Shown here: one piece after another, positions 20,552-32,086 of the stretch
Layout: every line of letters starts with the position of its first letter
How positions within the stretch are numbered: position 1 is the stretch's first letter
Source of the DNA: Hydractinia symbiolongicarpus
Taxonomy: Eukaryota; Cnidaria; Hydrozoa; Anthoathecata; Hydractiniidae
DNA: 64,000 nt
Assembly (NCBI RefSeq): GCF_029227915.1
Contig: NC_079878.1
Location: 4,588,001 to 4,652,000, forward strand
Reading direction: 5' to 3'
Notes under the pieces: generated by a model
What the model was told of the DNA's origin: nothing
What the model saw: only the letters and a program-made list of their open reading frames with translations
The model's database searches: none
Position numbers and translations under genes: made by a program

Positions 20552-21674
20552 GCATATTTGAGATCTGTAGAAGATTTTTCATTTTGAGAAAAGTTCTTTT
20601 TATGAATATTTATTTTGTAAATGCTTTTTATGTTAAAGTTTTGGATCGCTGTTGGTTTTGGCAGCGATGAACAGGAGTTGATTTTTTACGCCTCCCAGTA
20701 ACTTTCATGTAGCAAACTTCGTTACTAAAACTTTATAAGTATATTGTTAATTCACTATGGGATCACATTCTTTTTAGAATAAGCAAGATTACCTTTTTTT
20801 ACATTTATACAATACAAAGGAGTATGCATATATTTTGCGAGATAAATCAAGTGTATATTAAAGAAATATTTTCGTTTGCCATGTTGAAGCCTCTAATTTC
20901 TTTAGGAAAGTCACAACTTTAATATATTAGAGAAATGGTTTACAAATTTTCAAAAGTCACAAATCCACCCCTGGCTACTGTTAATGCTACCACCTGTTAA
21001 TGCTGCATGTTTTTCTTATAAAAACATGTTTGGCAGGCTTATATGTTTATTCAATTTTCACGGTTATACAATTTTGTTGAGTCTTTAGCTATATTATGCG
21101 GCTCTTTTGTTAGAATTTTGTTCAGGTCTATGATTAGATATAACTTTCGCATTTGTATTTATTTCTTTAAACTTTTTTTCACAGTTGATTGTTAAGAAAT
21201 ATAGTGAGCTAGGATGGGGAATGGATCAGAGCACCCACGAAGCAAAAGTGTTCCTACGGCCTGTTGTGCATTAGGATCAATTAGATTCACGCAGATATAT
21301 ATAAACAAGAGGGTGTCGCAAGCGACGTAAAACCTAGTTTGTGTCTATTTCATATATACACTTTTTTATATAGCAGTTTCAGTAAATAACAATATAGATT
21401 TTATTGTTTCTTGAAACAAAATAAAATTGTGCTACTACGTACTACCACACTCTTGCTAGGTTCCTTATAAAAAATCGTGTAGCCTATCCGGAAACCACTG
21501 GGTGCTAATAAGTATTCCCTTGCTTTTCTCGCATCGTTATTTATTTCCATATGTTGCACTTTGCAGACTTCTTAAAACGCTAACCTTGCACCTAGATGGA
21601 GCCAGTAAATATTAAACCTGGTCTGTTTTATTTACAAAACATCTCCTCTAGGGGCACCTTTCCTGAAAAATCGC

Positions 21675-22166
21675 TAAAGGCCAAGATACATTTGAAATTT
21701 TTATTTCGAAGCTGTCTGAAATTTTTATTTCAGACGGTTTCGAAATATTTTGAAACATTTCTAAAGCCTTCGAAAGTATTTCGAATTGCTCTTTTGTTTG
21801 CAAAATGATTGAATACGAAGCAGACACGATGGAGTTTGATCCTGCTATTCGGTTTAACAATACACAGACTTAGGAAAACAAATGTGGAAACAGAAAGAGC
21901 ACTATCTTCGATTCAGAAAAATGGAAATGACGAATAAAAGACAGTAAAAAAAAGTAGCAAAGGGAATGCCGTCATGATGTCCACTCTTTTTCAAAGAAAA
22001 AGGAAGCGACCATGAACACAAACTTCGTCTTTCGATTCATGTTTAAAATAATGGTGAAAGACTTTATTTTAATTTCGAAACAATGGAAAACGTATTTTGA
22101 ATTATTTTTGAAATAAAAAATTTCCGACAGTTTCGAAATAAAAATTTCAAATGTATCTCGGCCTTA
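21675..22166. mobile_element. MITE with about 55-bp terminal inverted repeats
   Basis: The left end reads AAAGGCCAAGATACATTTG then AAATTTTTATTTCGAAGC; the right end is the near-perfect reverse complement (2-4 mismatches over about 55 bp), ending ATGTATCTCGGCCTTAAC. The interior is AT-rich with many TTTCGAAAT-like motifs and no ORF. No target-site duplication can be matched, perhaps because the left flank is the breakpoint of the 2400-bp duplication. The superfamily is undetermined. Confidence 0.8.
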
Positions 22167-22687
22167 ACAAAAATCTCTTTCAAGAAATAATTAACAAATA
22201 CACAATGCACAATAGCATCATGGAAGAAATCATACCCGTATGATTGCATTTTATATCTTCACGTGGAATGCTAAATAAATTTTTCTTTTAAGAAATCGTC
22301 AACAAATAGAAGATGCGTAATGTGTAGCACTATTTTTTTAATACGATGTGTTGTTTTAAGAATCTCATCAACAAATAAAAACGCCTTACTAATAAAAATA
22401 TATCTTTATAATTACACACAAAATAAGACATTCTTGGTACCGGCCAAGAATGTAATATGTAACAAAAACATCAAAGAAATTTAACATGATACATGACAAT
22501 ATTTTTATTATAATTGTCTAGTTTTAGTGAGATTCAGTTTAAGTGATGGTTTCAATGTCAGTGTCTGGAACAAGTTTGATTGTAGTAATAGATGTCACTC
22601 TTTCGTTATGGAAAACAACGTTTTAACACCTAAGCATGCCTATAGGCAAATCTTCTATGTTATTTTCTTTTGTGCCATACGCGTCTA
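22167..22687. other. 3' region of the secreted-protein gene with degenerate repeats
   Basis: No gene. Three imperfect copies of a motif like TTTAAGAAATCNTCAACAAATA occur near 22178, 22285 and 22352. An AT-rich hairpin-like CATTCTTGG/CCAAGAATG pair lies near 22430-22452. The segment also contains an alternative-frame continuation of the upstream gene (22628-22720). Confidence 0.4.
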
Positions 22688-23685
22688 TTAGCAAGGTAAA
22701 GGAGAAATTAGTACCCTCTTTTTCTTCGATGACGTTTCCAAGAAACTAAACGAATCATCCCTGGCAACAGTAGACTCTTCTTTACAACTTATTGTACCAC
22801 AATGCCAGCATGATAAAATACCATGGTCAATATCTTCATCAGGAACCACGGTTTTGCCATGTGAACAGAAGAACGTAGGTTGACATGTGCTCGCATTAAC
22901 AAAACACGCTTTTCCCGTTATTTTTTGGGAGTCATTGTCATCAGTTTCCACATTCTGTGTGTGTACTGTAGTTTTCAACACACCATCGCTGTTGTAAACG
23001 CTTATGAAACAATACGTTATTTTATAGGAATTTCCTTCAACTATCTTGTCCATATTTTTATCAAAAAAGGTTATTGGAATCTCATCTTTATTAGTGTGCT
23101 GCTCCGTGATGGCAGACAAGGCTTGATTTGTAGCCTTATTGTGCACTTGTTTGTACTCTTGTTTGGTAAATAGGATTTCCCGAATTGTACTATAACGCAA
23201 TGCTAGAGAAGATTTCTTGAAATCTAATGTGATTTCTATGATAGATACGTCTCGTCGCAGAATAACGTTTTTTGGAATTTTAACTTTCTTCAGGGTAACG
23301 CCTTGCTCATTCTTACTTAACTCTTGAATGTATTTTTTTCTTTTGCAGTGAGAAACACACAGCTCGTTTTTGTTCGTTGTTTGTATGGTTATAGAACTCC
23401 CAGAAACGTGTTCTTTTGCCTCCATTTTTGGGATTACTATTGCGAATATTCCCAACACTATCAATATATCCAGACACTGACTGCTCTGAAATTAAAAGTA
23501 GACATAACACTGTAATTACACTGAACTTTAATTAATTTTTGTTCTAAAACAATAGCCTTTCACCTCCCAACCCTATTTCTTACAAGTTATCATCCCTAAG
23601 CTCCCTATAAACTGTCCTCTAAGGTAATCAAATGCCATTAATAATTACAAAACAAAAAGAGACAAATAGAAACCTTATGTCCCAT
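22688..23685 (-). CDS. putative secreted protein of unknown family, two exons
   Basis: The main exon is 23485-22688, preceded by acceptor TTTTAATTTCAG. A four-codon first exon (ATG at 23685, donor AAG|GTTTCT at 23673) joins in phase 0 across a 188-bp intron, giving about 269 residues. That model yields a credible signal peptide: Met-Gly-His-Lys, a hydrophobic core (LDILIVLGIFAIVI) and small residues before KEH. Without it the first internal Met falls after the hydrophobic stretch. The mature chain has a Cys pair near the start (LCVSHC), a central region with alternating hydrophobics (NSYKITYCFISVYNSDG) suggesting beta strands, and a Cys-rich end (CFVNASTC, FFCSHGK, SCWHCGTISC). I recognise no family. 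The first exon is less certain than the second, and the C-terminus may differ by a frame shift (see findings). Confidence 0.6.
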
Positions 23686-23955
23686 TTCAGATCTAAATTC
23701 ACTTCACAACTTTTCACCATTTATACCACCCACGCAGGAGGGAAAGAAAAGTGTCTGACCTTCGCGTGTTTGACCAGGTTGTAAAAATAGCAGTTGGATA
23801 ATATAGAGATAAAATGGTATTTAACGCTTTCTCACGCTGCTTGCCTTTATCTTCTCAAAACCCACATACTAGAAATAAAGGTTTACGTAGTTATTTGCTT
23901 TAATCTCTTTAATAAATTGTTCGAAACCACAACATGCAACGAACTGGCAGTAATA
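23686..23955. other. intergenic, upstream of the secreted-protein gene
   Basis: Short spacer between the candidate first exon and a SINE; no ORF or motif that I can support. Confidence 0.4.
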
Positions 23956-24260
23956 ACTATGTGGTAGAGCGTTCGCTTCCAGTGCAGGAGGTCTTGGGTT
24001 CAAACCCCGGCTGAGTCATGCCAGAGACTATAAATGTGTGAATCTATCCTTTCTGCTTAGCGTTCAGCATGAGAATAGGATTGATATCTTAGGCGGTTGT
24101 CTAGTTAAGCGATTGCTGTGCTTGCACGACTTTCGTACCTCAAATGGGAGCTTAAATACGCTAGGACCCCCTTCGCAGGACCCATGTTGATAGCATTACC
24201 AATAGGAACTGAAGAAGCTGTCCTCTGTAAATAATTTCAGTAATAATAATAATAATAATG
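23956..24260 (+). mobile_element. tRNA-derived SINE, family 1, copy 1
   Basis: The head carries pol III promoter boxes: A box TGGTAGAGCGT at 23962 and B box GGTTCAAACCC at 23997. A unique body follows (GCGTTCAGCATGAGAATAGG, GGCGGTTGTCTAGTT, GCTGTGCTTGCACGA, CTAGGACCCC, ACCAATAGGAACTGAA) and the tail is (TAA)n. A second copy at 43545-43842 shares this order throughout. It is non-coding and would depend on a LINE for mobility. Confidence 0.9.
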
Positions 24261-24577
24261 CTTCCGCAGGTTAATAACACATTAAGAACAAAATATATCT
24301 TCGTCCTATAATCTACAACGGGCAACTCAAAACATATTTATATAAACGGTAGACGATTCCCACACACAGGTTACAACAAGACCTTACGGTCAATACTCAT
24401 TACTTACAATATAAACGTAAGATAATCTATTATTGAAATCATATTAAACGATTAGAATAAATAAATCATCGATTTATGGATGAAAATGTTCTTTCGCGGT
24501 ATTTCGAGAGATTACATAAACACTTCCGTTAGTCAAGTGTTTGACGTCAAGTGAGTAGTTCTACCAAGATTTTTAAC

Positions 24578-24829
24578 AGCGCGTGGCCTTATGGTTATGG
24601 TGATCCCTTCGTAATCACAAGGTCTGTGGTTCGGTCCAAAGTGCGGGCATGATTGTCAAGTGTCTTTACCGCAGTTACGGGTCAACCCATGCCAATGTGA
24701 GGAAAATTAGGTAGGCAATTCTGGTGTATACTTAATGTATACATTCCGAACACAGGACCCACCTTGGTAACAGTGTTTCCAACACTGAAGTGGTTATATC
24801 CTGTATAAATAATCCGGAATAATAATGAC
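24578..24829 (+). mobile_element. tRNA-derived SINE, family 2
   Basis: A different SINE head: GCGTGGCCTTATGGTTATGG containing an A-box-like segment near 24592, and a B-box-like GGTTCGGTCC at 24628. The body includes GGTCAACCCATGCCAATGTG and a TATACTTAATGTATA palindrome, with an AATAATAATG tail. Only one copy occurs in the window, so the assignment rests on structure. Confidence 0.65.
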
Positions 24830-27008
24830 GCAATGGATTTACAAAACGATAACTCTTGGTTAGTCCGTGAAAATGGCTTCTATGGATATTGCTATGTAGT
24901 TTTTTTTTGACTCGTTGCCTTCTGGATTGTACAATGTAAACAGAAATTAATAATAAGCATTAGTAGCCGCTATATACTAAAGGCTGAAATACACGATCCG
25001 GTTAAACAGAACATCAAAGCCTGACGGATAACCTGTAGGGGAAACTTTGTGAAAGGTTTTTGTCTACACGTAATCCGTTTAACATAGTGTGTGAGTGTGT
25101 GACACTGTGGTTCTTATTTGGCACATCACTAGGCTTTCTAAGTCAGACCACAGTTACCTGTGCATTAACCCCTATATGTGTTTTACTGAGTCTTGTTACT
25201 TTTCTTGATGTCTGCTGATATATATCAAATAGAACAGCAACCCTTTGAAGCCGAAAAAAAAAATTGATTGTATAACGTTGTTCATGGTTCCTTTCTGCGG
25301 TTCACAAAGATAGGGTGGCAGGGGCGTTATGGAATAGTGTATTTGTTTTTTAACCTACCTCTAGACCAGACGCACTTCACATCTTTGATCGATTTTCTTA
25401 CATGGTTTTTTTTATAAGAAACCTAAGCATGTGGTTGAACCTGGAATTTCTTAACATTTCAATATCTTGAGTCTGGAATGTTTCCTAGTTTTCCTTATTT
25501 GAGTCTGAAAGGTTTCTTAAAAAAATATTTTATTTACAATGTTTTTTGATAGTATGGGCTATGATTAATGAACGACATATGCTATGTTCACACAGTGTCA
25601 TATGGAAGTTCATTCATTCGTTTCTTATTTCTGACATTACATTAGTTTGTTATAAATAGATGCATGTTCAAACATCCAATTTATAAAAAACTTTTTTTAA
25701 TTCTGTTGCCCTCCCTTTTTCTGTTACATGTATAATTTTCTTAATGTTGGAGATTTTCTCAGCCTGCCCTCTCAAAATTTTGACTTTCTGAGCCTAAAGT
25801 TTCTTATAGACTGGTTTCTTATAAAAAAACGTGTAGCGGTGGTGGTTCAGGTTCCGTCCCAACAAGACCGTTAGGGGATGATTATGGCGGCCTTACTTTA
25901 TCCTTCTTCGTCCCGCGATCATTTTCAGTATTTCATTTCGGGTTTGCCACGGAGACTGGTTTGATCCATTTACGTTCGTTCATAAATTAATGTGCATCCT
26001 AAATGCAAAACGGTCTGCGTACGTATGACCATTTGATTTCTCTGGCAGCGCAGATGTTAAAGACGCATGTCTTCTTGTTATTTTTTTAAAAATCCTTTTC
26101 TGTTCTCGAGACATTTGTCTTGAAAGTTGCGCTAATTATGCAAAATTAAGACGGCATGAGTATGCATTGAGCATAATTATGGTAACTAAATATTAAAATT
26201 TATGTAAAATGTTCAAAACACGTCAAAGTGAACGGCCAGAAAACAATTTTAACTCTATATGGCTTGTCAAAAATGTTAAATTAACTCCCTTTCAGAGCAT
26301 ACTTAAGACATCATGCATAATTAGTGAGTCTTCTTAGTCCAAACTCTAAAGAACCAATTAACCACTTCAAAAAAAATATTCAAATTCGTAGACAACCTTT
26401 CGAGCTCTTTCATATGCAATTAAGTATTTTTAGCGGGAGGTGACCTTTAAATTTGAAGATGACATTTTGCGTATGCGACTAATATAAATTTTGACTAACT
26501 TTTTTGTAACGGATGAGGTAAGTAAAGGCCGGTTTCCACATAGCAGCATTTTGTGTCCAGGCGTAAAATACGTCGTGTCTTTTTGGTCTATGCATGTCAG
26601 AATAATTACGTTCAGCTCGCGCTTTTGAATCTGCTTAAGCAATTACAAAAAGAGCTGAACAGGCTCTAGGTTTTGTGAACTACATTTCAGGCTTTAACGT
26701 TTTTAACTTTAACTTTGTTTTTTTTTAAGAATTCATTTTTAATTTATTTTAAGAATTCATTCATTTTATTCAAATGAATGCAGGTCAAACATGTAGCTAG
26801 CTAGCTAGATATCTTGCTAACATGTATATAGACCCAAATAAGCCTTACTTTTTATTCAATTTTCTACTTAAAAAAACCAAGTGCTCTTTCAAAAGTATAG
26901 TTTTAGTCAGACCAGCTAAATGCATCTTCTAATTTTAAACAACTGATGTGACTAGACTAGTTTGCTATGTAACAGATATTTTTTATGTATGACAGATATT
27001 TTTATCTA
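24830..27008. other. intergenic, no gene seen
   Basis: No gene. A modestly GC-richer patch at 25845-26050 looks different from its surroundings and may be old repeat or exon debris, but has no open frame. Near 26747-26785 there is a GAATTCATT-rich palindromic stretch followed by a GCTAGCTAGC run. Confidence 0.4.
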
Positions 27009-28156
27009 CATCTACATCTTGAAATTGTTTCTTCCCTCTGGATTTACACAAAAGCACCAAAAATGTCATCTTTTGTGCTAAATATATGGCCCCGTTATAT
27101 CTTTTTCTCATATTAGAGCACTAGTTTGCCTGATTATCTGGTACATAAAGGTTTTTGGTACTATGGAAATAAATAGACAAAATTCGAAATACTTAAGTGA
27201 TAGTAGATTAATCTCTCTCTCTTGAGTCAGAATTTAAATTGACAAGGCCTTTATTGGTCAAAATTTTCTTAGCTGCTTGTTTCTAGTACCTCACACTATT
27301 ATTTTGCCAACAAAATTTGGGAAATGTGAACCAGACCTTGACCCTTGGGATCATGTTCATCAGTAGAGAATTTGTCATGCTAATTATATTGCTTTTTCAA
27401 CGCAGTACATATTTCTAAAAAGTTTTCGTCATAGTTCAAACGAGAAAGTCGCCAGCTGAAGGAAGGGAGGGGGACGTAGCATAGCGTACATATAAGGACT
27501 GAGATTGATAAGCAATATGCTAGTTTTGACCCAATTTTAAACGTAATATAATTAACTGGGTTACTTATAAAAAATTATGTAGCTAACATTTATAAGACAT
27601 AGAAAACATATTTTATACTTAGCTAGCTAGCTGGCTAGCTGTCTAAGCTGGCTTTGGTTTTGTTTCCTTATTGAATATATAACCAATGCCACAATCCCAG
27701 TGTTTTTCCCAAAGAGGTGCACTACACTAGTGTAATATAAAAGCTGGCCAGCTAAATTGAGCTAGGTTGTCTTGTATCAGTATATATATCCCAACGAAAT
27801 CAGTTTTAGCTAATCACACGCTACCACATTTTGTTGATAAATAATGCTTTTTAAAACATTTAATCAGTTCCAGGGTGAACAAATAATAACTTGGTTTGAA
27901 ATAAAACTTTCTAAATTCAAGCATTGAAAAACATAAACAACCAAGATCAATCGTCCTCGCCATGTTCAAGTTAGGAACGAGGACTCAATCAAATTGCTTT
28001 TACTAGCCGCGGAGCTGTAACAGCGAGTCAAACGAATTAATTGTTTATAGTAATCAAAATAGTGGTTATGAAAAGCAGCCTGTACCAGGGTCTTGTTTAA
28101 CTGTCAGGTAAGCGCAAACAGCTTTGACATAGGCAAAAATCCCTGGGGACGAGGAT
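27009..28156. repeat. dispersed repeat, copy B
   Basis: Direct-orientation relative of 7565-8433, sharing its landmarks in order, with an extra segment of about 290 bp (roughly 27090-27380). It ends in CTGGGGACGAGGATGG, a terminus also seen at 53761-53778. No coding capacity. Confidence 0.75.
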
Positions 28157-31100
28157 GGTTGAGTAAATAGAAATATGCATAAAAATAGTCCGTTAATAAT
28201 CCACATATACATTGTTTTTTGTAGACGTAAAAGTATACGTAAGTGATCTTAAACACGAATTAGTGCGGAAATGTAAAGCATTAACCTTTTTTAGAGGTGT
28301 TTGTTTAGACAGGAGTATGAGACGACACAGTCACCCTTATTTTACGAATCTTGCACTGGTGTTGATGTCTGCGTCATATAAATATCATGTAATGTAAAAA
28401 TTTTGACGCAAAGAATGTCTTCTGTTCCGTCAGTCATGTTTCACAATAGCACGGAGCAAAAAAAATAGTCAAATGGAAATGGCTTTGACTTATGTGATAA
28501 ACGGAGGGCGTTTTCACAAAACCGACATCAAAACACATTTGTAACGCGTTCAGATGCGATATTGCATGAATTAGGGAATGTAGATTATTTATTACATCGC
28601 ATCCTCAAATTCCAAGTCATACGTAAACCACAAAAAAGACATCTTTGAAAACGCGACTAGGCTTCCATTATTTCATCACACGCTTTTTCTTTTATACGAA
28701 TATGCTATATGGAAATGCTAGGCTAGGATTTCAGGTTAGAAATAATAGATTTAATTGTTTAGAACATCGAAATAAGAATAATGACTAGCCTGGTTACGAT
28801 TTTAATATTCTTGTGTAGGAGTGTGTAGAATTAGAACTGAATATAGGTTTTTAAAAAACAAATTTTTTTTGGATTTATTTACACAAGTTACAGTCTCGAA
28901 CTTCCAAATAAATAGTTTCACAATCTGTGAACATAAAATGCATAATTTATATCCACTATAACTTAATACAAAGATATAGAAAGTTGAAATATAAATTATA
29001 AATATATAGGACCTTATATGTTTAAACAAAAGTAATTGAGGGGTTATACATAAAGCTATACTTCAAAAAAAAATCGAGAGCAAAATAGAAGAGGGTATGG
29101 ATATGGTATTATTACTAATAATTCAACATATTTTTTTTATTTTAACAATAATGTAGATATTTTGCTAAGTTATTAATTATCGAAGCATCTTTGCAGTAGA
29201 TACGAAAGCTATAAAAGATGAATAATGTTTAAGAAACATGTTTGACAAATACTTTCGTAGCTAAAAAAAAAGTTTGCAGGAGAAAAAAATGTTTAATTCG
29301 ATTGGCCTATATTTTATTTTGTGTGCTTTTTTGCGCTCACTTATTCTCCTAGCTTAAAACGCCATCAAAAGAACAAGCGAGTTGTACCACGGTTTTGGGG
29401 TAATGTCTTTCACTTATAAAATTCCAAAAGTAATAACAGAATATGTATTTGACATTATCTTTTTAGAAAGTTTTCTAAATAAGCAAAAACTGATAAAGTT
29501 CTATAAGCCATAAATCAAAAGAAATAATTTAAAACAATTATTTTTCATATCATTGAGCCAGGATAGTCTCTTCAGTTCCTTATGTTACTGCTATCAACGA
29601 GGACTCTGCGAGGGAGGTCCTATAAAAAACTATATTTGTATGCAAATTCTTTTTCGTTTTTTTTCAAGAAGCGGAATTGGTGACTGAAAAAGAAAATGTA
29701 TTTAGATTTATTATCAAAACCAAAAACGATTTTTTCTTTAAAAATCTCCTACGCGTTTATTGTTGTTGTTTTGAAAGTTTGTGACTATTTATAGTGACCA
29801 GTTTGTCGGTCTTCTTCATAGCTTTAAAAGGTAAAATAAAATTAATTTGATTGCATTCAATAATCTTTGATATATTTATTAAATATTTTATTTATTTGAA
29901 TTTTTTCTTTTTTTCTATTTTATTTAAAAATATTTTAATTGAATATCTAATGTCTATCCACCCATAAGGGAAATGTTCCAACTCGTATGTTTAAGACGCA
30001 TTCACATGTTAATTTCACCACTAGCCTCGTTTTCATCGGAGACATAATTATGCTACATCTCTCATCCTTTATATAAATTAATAATGATAATTTTTTTGAA
30101 CAGGAGAGATGAAACATATTGCATTCACATTGAGACTAAAAAAAAGAAATACACTTTTGCTATTGTTGTTCGATTTGAATATGATAATTTTTTATGCCGT
30201 TAAATTTATTCCGAAAAGTTAATTAAAGAAGAATTTTTAAGAAAAATGAAACATACTGCGAAGAAAGAGACACATCGATCTAGGAAGTAAGGTTCTTTTT
30301 AAAAGGTTCTAACTTATAGTTAACAATCCAGTGTTTTTTTGATCAATTTTTTATGATTTCATCATATGTGACATAAAAACATAGCGATAAGTACAATTAG
30401 TATCGGTTAGAGTTCGTGTTTTACTCGCAACACACATTTTTAAACCAAGGCTAACCGCAGTTTGCGGATAACAAGAAATGAAAGGGTTATATCCACCCCA
30501 CCTCCTACCCTCTCCTCTCTTCAACACAACCTTAACTTCTATGAAAAGATAATAAATCTTGATGTCTAGTTAAGATATGCAGTGATTTTTTTCACCGACG
30601 CTTAAATATAGGATCACAATATATGATCCAAAAAATAGTGTTTAAATGTTCAGTTTTCTTGCAAAAAAACTGTATGTGCTTAGTTTAGACTCCTCCTTTT
30701 TGTTTCGTTCTTTGTTTTAAATATTTTTATTTTATTTTCATAGCAAATGTCACGAGCCATATATAACATTCACGACATTAATTATAGACCGTCTTTCCTA
30801 CCACATTTGTACATTATTAATGTTTTTTCGCAGGTTGAAATATTATATATTATAGAATTATAATCATAAAAACAGCGTTGGTAAATTTTTTAAAATATAT
30901 ACAAACATGTAGCTTTAGAAAAGGTCTTTTTCGTATGCAGATTTTATTAGCTGCTAAAATTGAAGCATGCAACAACCTTTACTACATGAATATAATATTC
31001 CTTTTTTACATAAGAAACCACTTTATAAGAAACTGACTAGTCGCCTTCCAATAATTAAGAAGTTTTACTAGTTGGAAAAATGTAATCAATTAATTACAAA

Positions 31101-31852
31101 AGCATTCAGTTTTTATTACCTGCTAAAACAAGAAATTTGATGAATATGGTAGGTTATCCTGACAAATCGAAAGATCAGATGATAATGCATTTCATCTTTA
31201 CTTGTATACATGTTGATGAAGGTCTCTTTGTTCTGTTAAAATCATATTTTTGATTAAATATATATTTTATCTAGGAGGAAAGCTCTTATAGACCCCGTCA
31301 GAATTAAGAAATTTATTTTCTAGTAAAATTTTCAAAAATTTACTAGTACGCCCGCTTGCTCATGTTTGTAATAAAAAGTAACGTGTAAAGTTGCTTGGTG
31401 TTCTTGTAGCATCTGTTTTATAACATGGCAGCCTGAAATGTTCACAATTAAAATTTTTTAAAAACCTTTGTCATGGCGTTTGTCCACATAAAAATCAACA
31501 AACAAAATTTGAATAATCTATTGGATTTTACTGATTTTCCTACGATCTCTTTTATTAACGTCTAGCAATTACCAATTTCTGTTTTTTTCTCCTAAAATCT
31601 CATAGACTAACCGGAATATCGGAAGGTTTGCGTTGCTTAGCTAGCCACTATGTCAAAAATAACGTGGCTTCATAAGTGCTACATACCCGGTCACTATTAA
31701 ATACCTTTTTTTTGTTTAATATCGGAAATAAAAATTGGTTGAAGACTGTAAAGGAGTTCTTAGCGTGAGGTGAACTATTCTAGTTTAAGTGAAAAAATAA
31801 AATAAAAATTTTAATCAGTATATATTATTAAAAAAAATCTTTTTTTTCCACA
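28157..31852. other. intergenic, no gene seen
   Basis: About 3.7 kb of very AT-rich DNA. ORFs such as 28212-28397 and 28802-29029 have no recognisable domain or splice context. I found no tRNA or SINE. Confidence 0.45.
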
Positions 31853-32086
31853 TTGAGCGGCGAGATAAAAATCAATTCGTACATTACATGCAATGGATCA
31901 ACCAACTTTTACACTCCAGTCTTTCTCTTGACAAAAGATAAAACAGAACGAAATAAAGTTTTAACAGGGAAAATAAAAATAAAGAGAAAAAGAAGTTTAG
32001 GAAATCATGGAAGCAGGTGCAAAAAGAGAAATACATTTTATTTCGTAGCAAAGCCTAATGGCACTGTAATTGTTAGCGTTAAATAA
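31853..32086 (+). other. ORF with weak FGF-like signature, possible exon
   Basis: An open frame of 77 codons without an ATG near its start. The second half is basic (KIKIKRKRSLG) and leads into SRCKKRNTFYFVAKPNGTV. That matches the shape of the early FGF beta-trefoil core: Cys, then an aromatic-rich strand, then Pro-(Asp/Asn)-Gly-x-Val. A donor-like GT follows the Gly-Thr (ACT|GTAATT). I could not find the later FGF strands downstream, and the first half is not FGF-like. It may be an isolated first exon, a pseudogene or coincidence. Confidence 0.2.

Larger units (their letters stand above)
19275..21674. repeat. tandem duplication, unit 2 (2400 bp)
   Basis: Second unit, identical to 16875-19274 apart from one base at 21228. 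Its right edge coincides with the start of the MITE at 21675. The lack of divergence means very recent origin or a false duplication in the assembly. Confidence 0.97.

Noticed and set aside
22880-23173. Plus-strand 97-codon ORF
   Set aside because: Antisense to the secreted-protein exon; Phe/Leu/Val-rich composition typical of an antisense shadow.
23956-24030. Functional tRNA gene
   Set aside because: A and B boxes are present, but the segment does not close into a cloverleaf and is followed by a SINE body repeated elsewhere.
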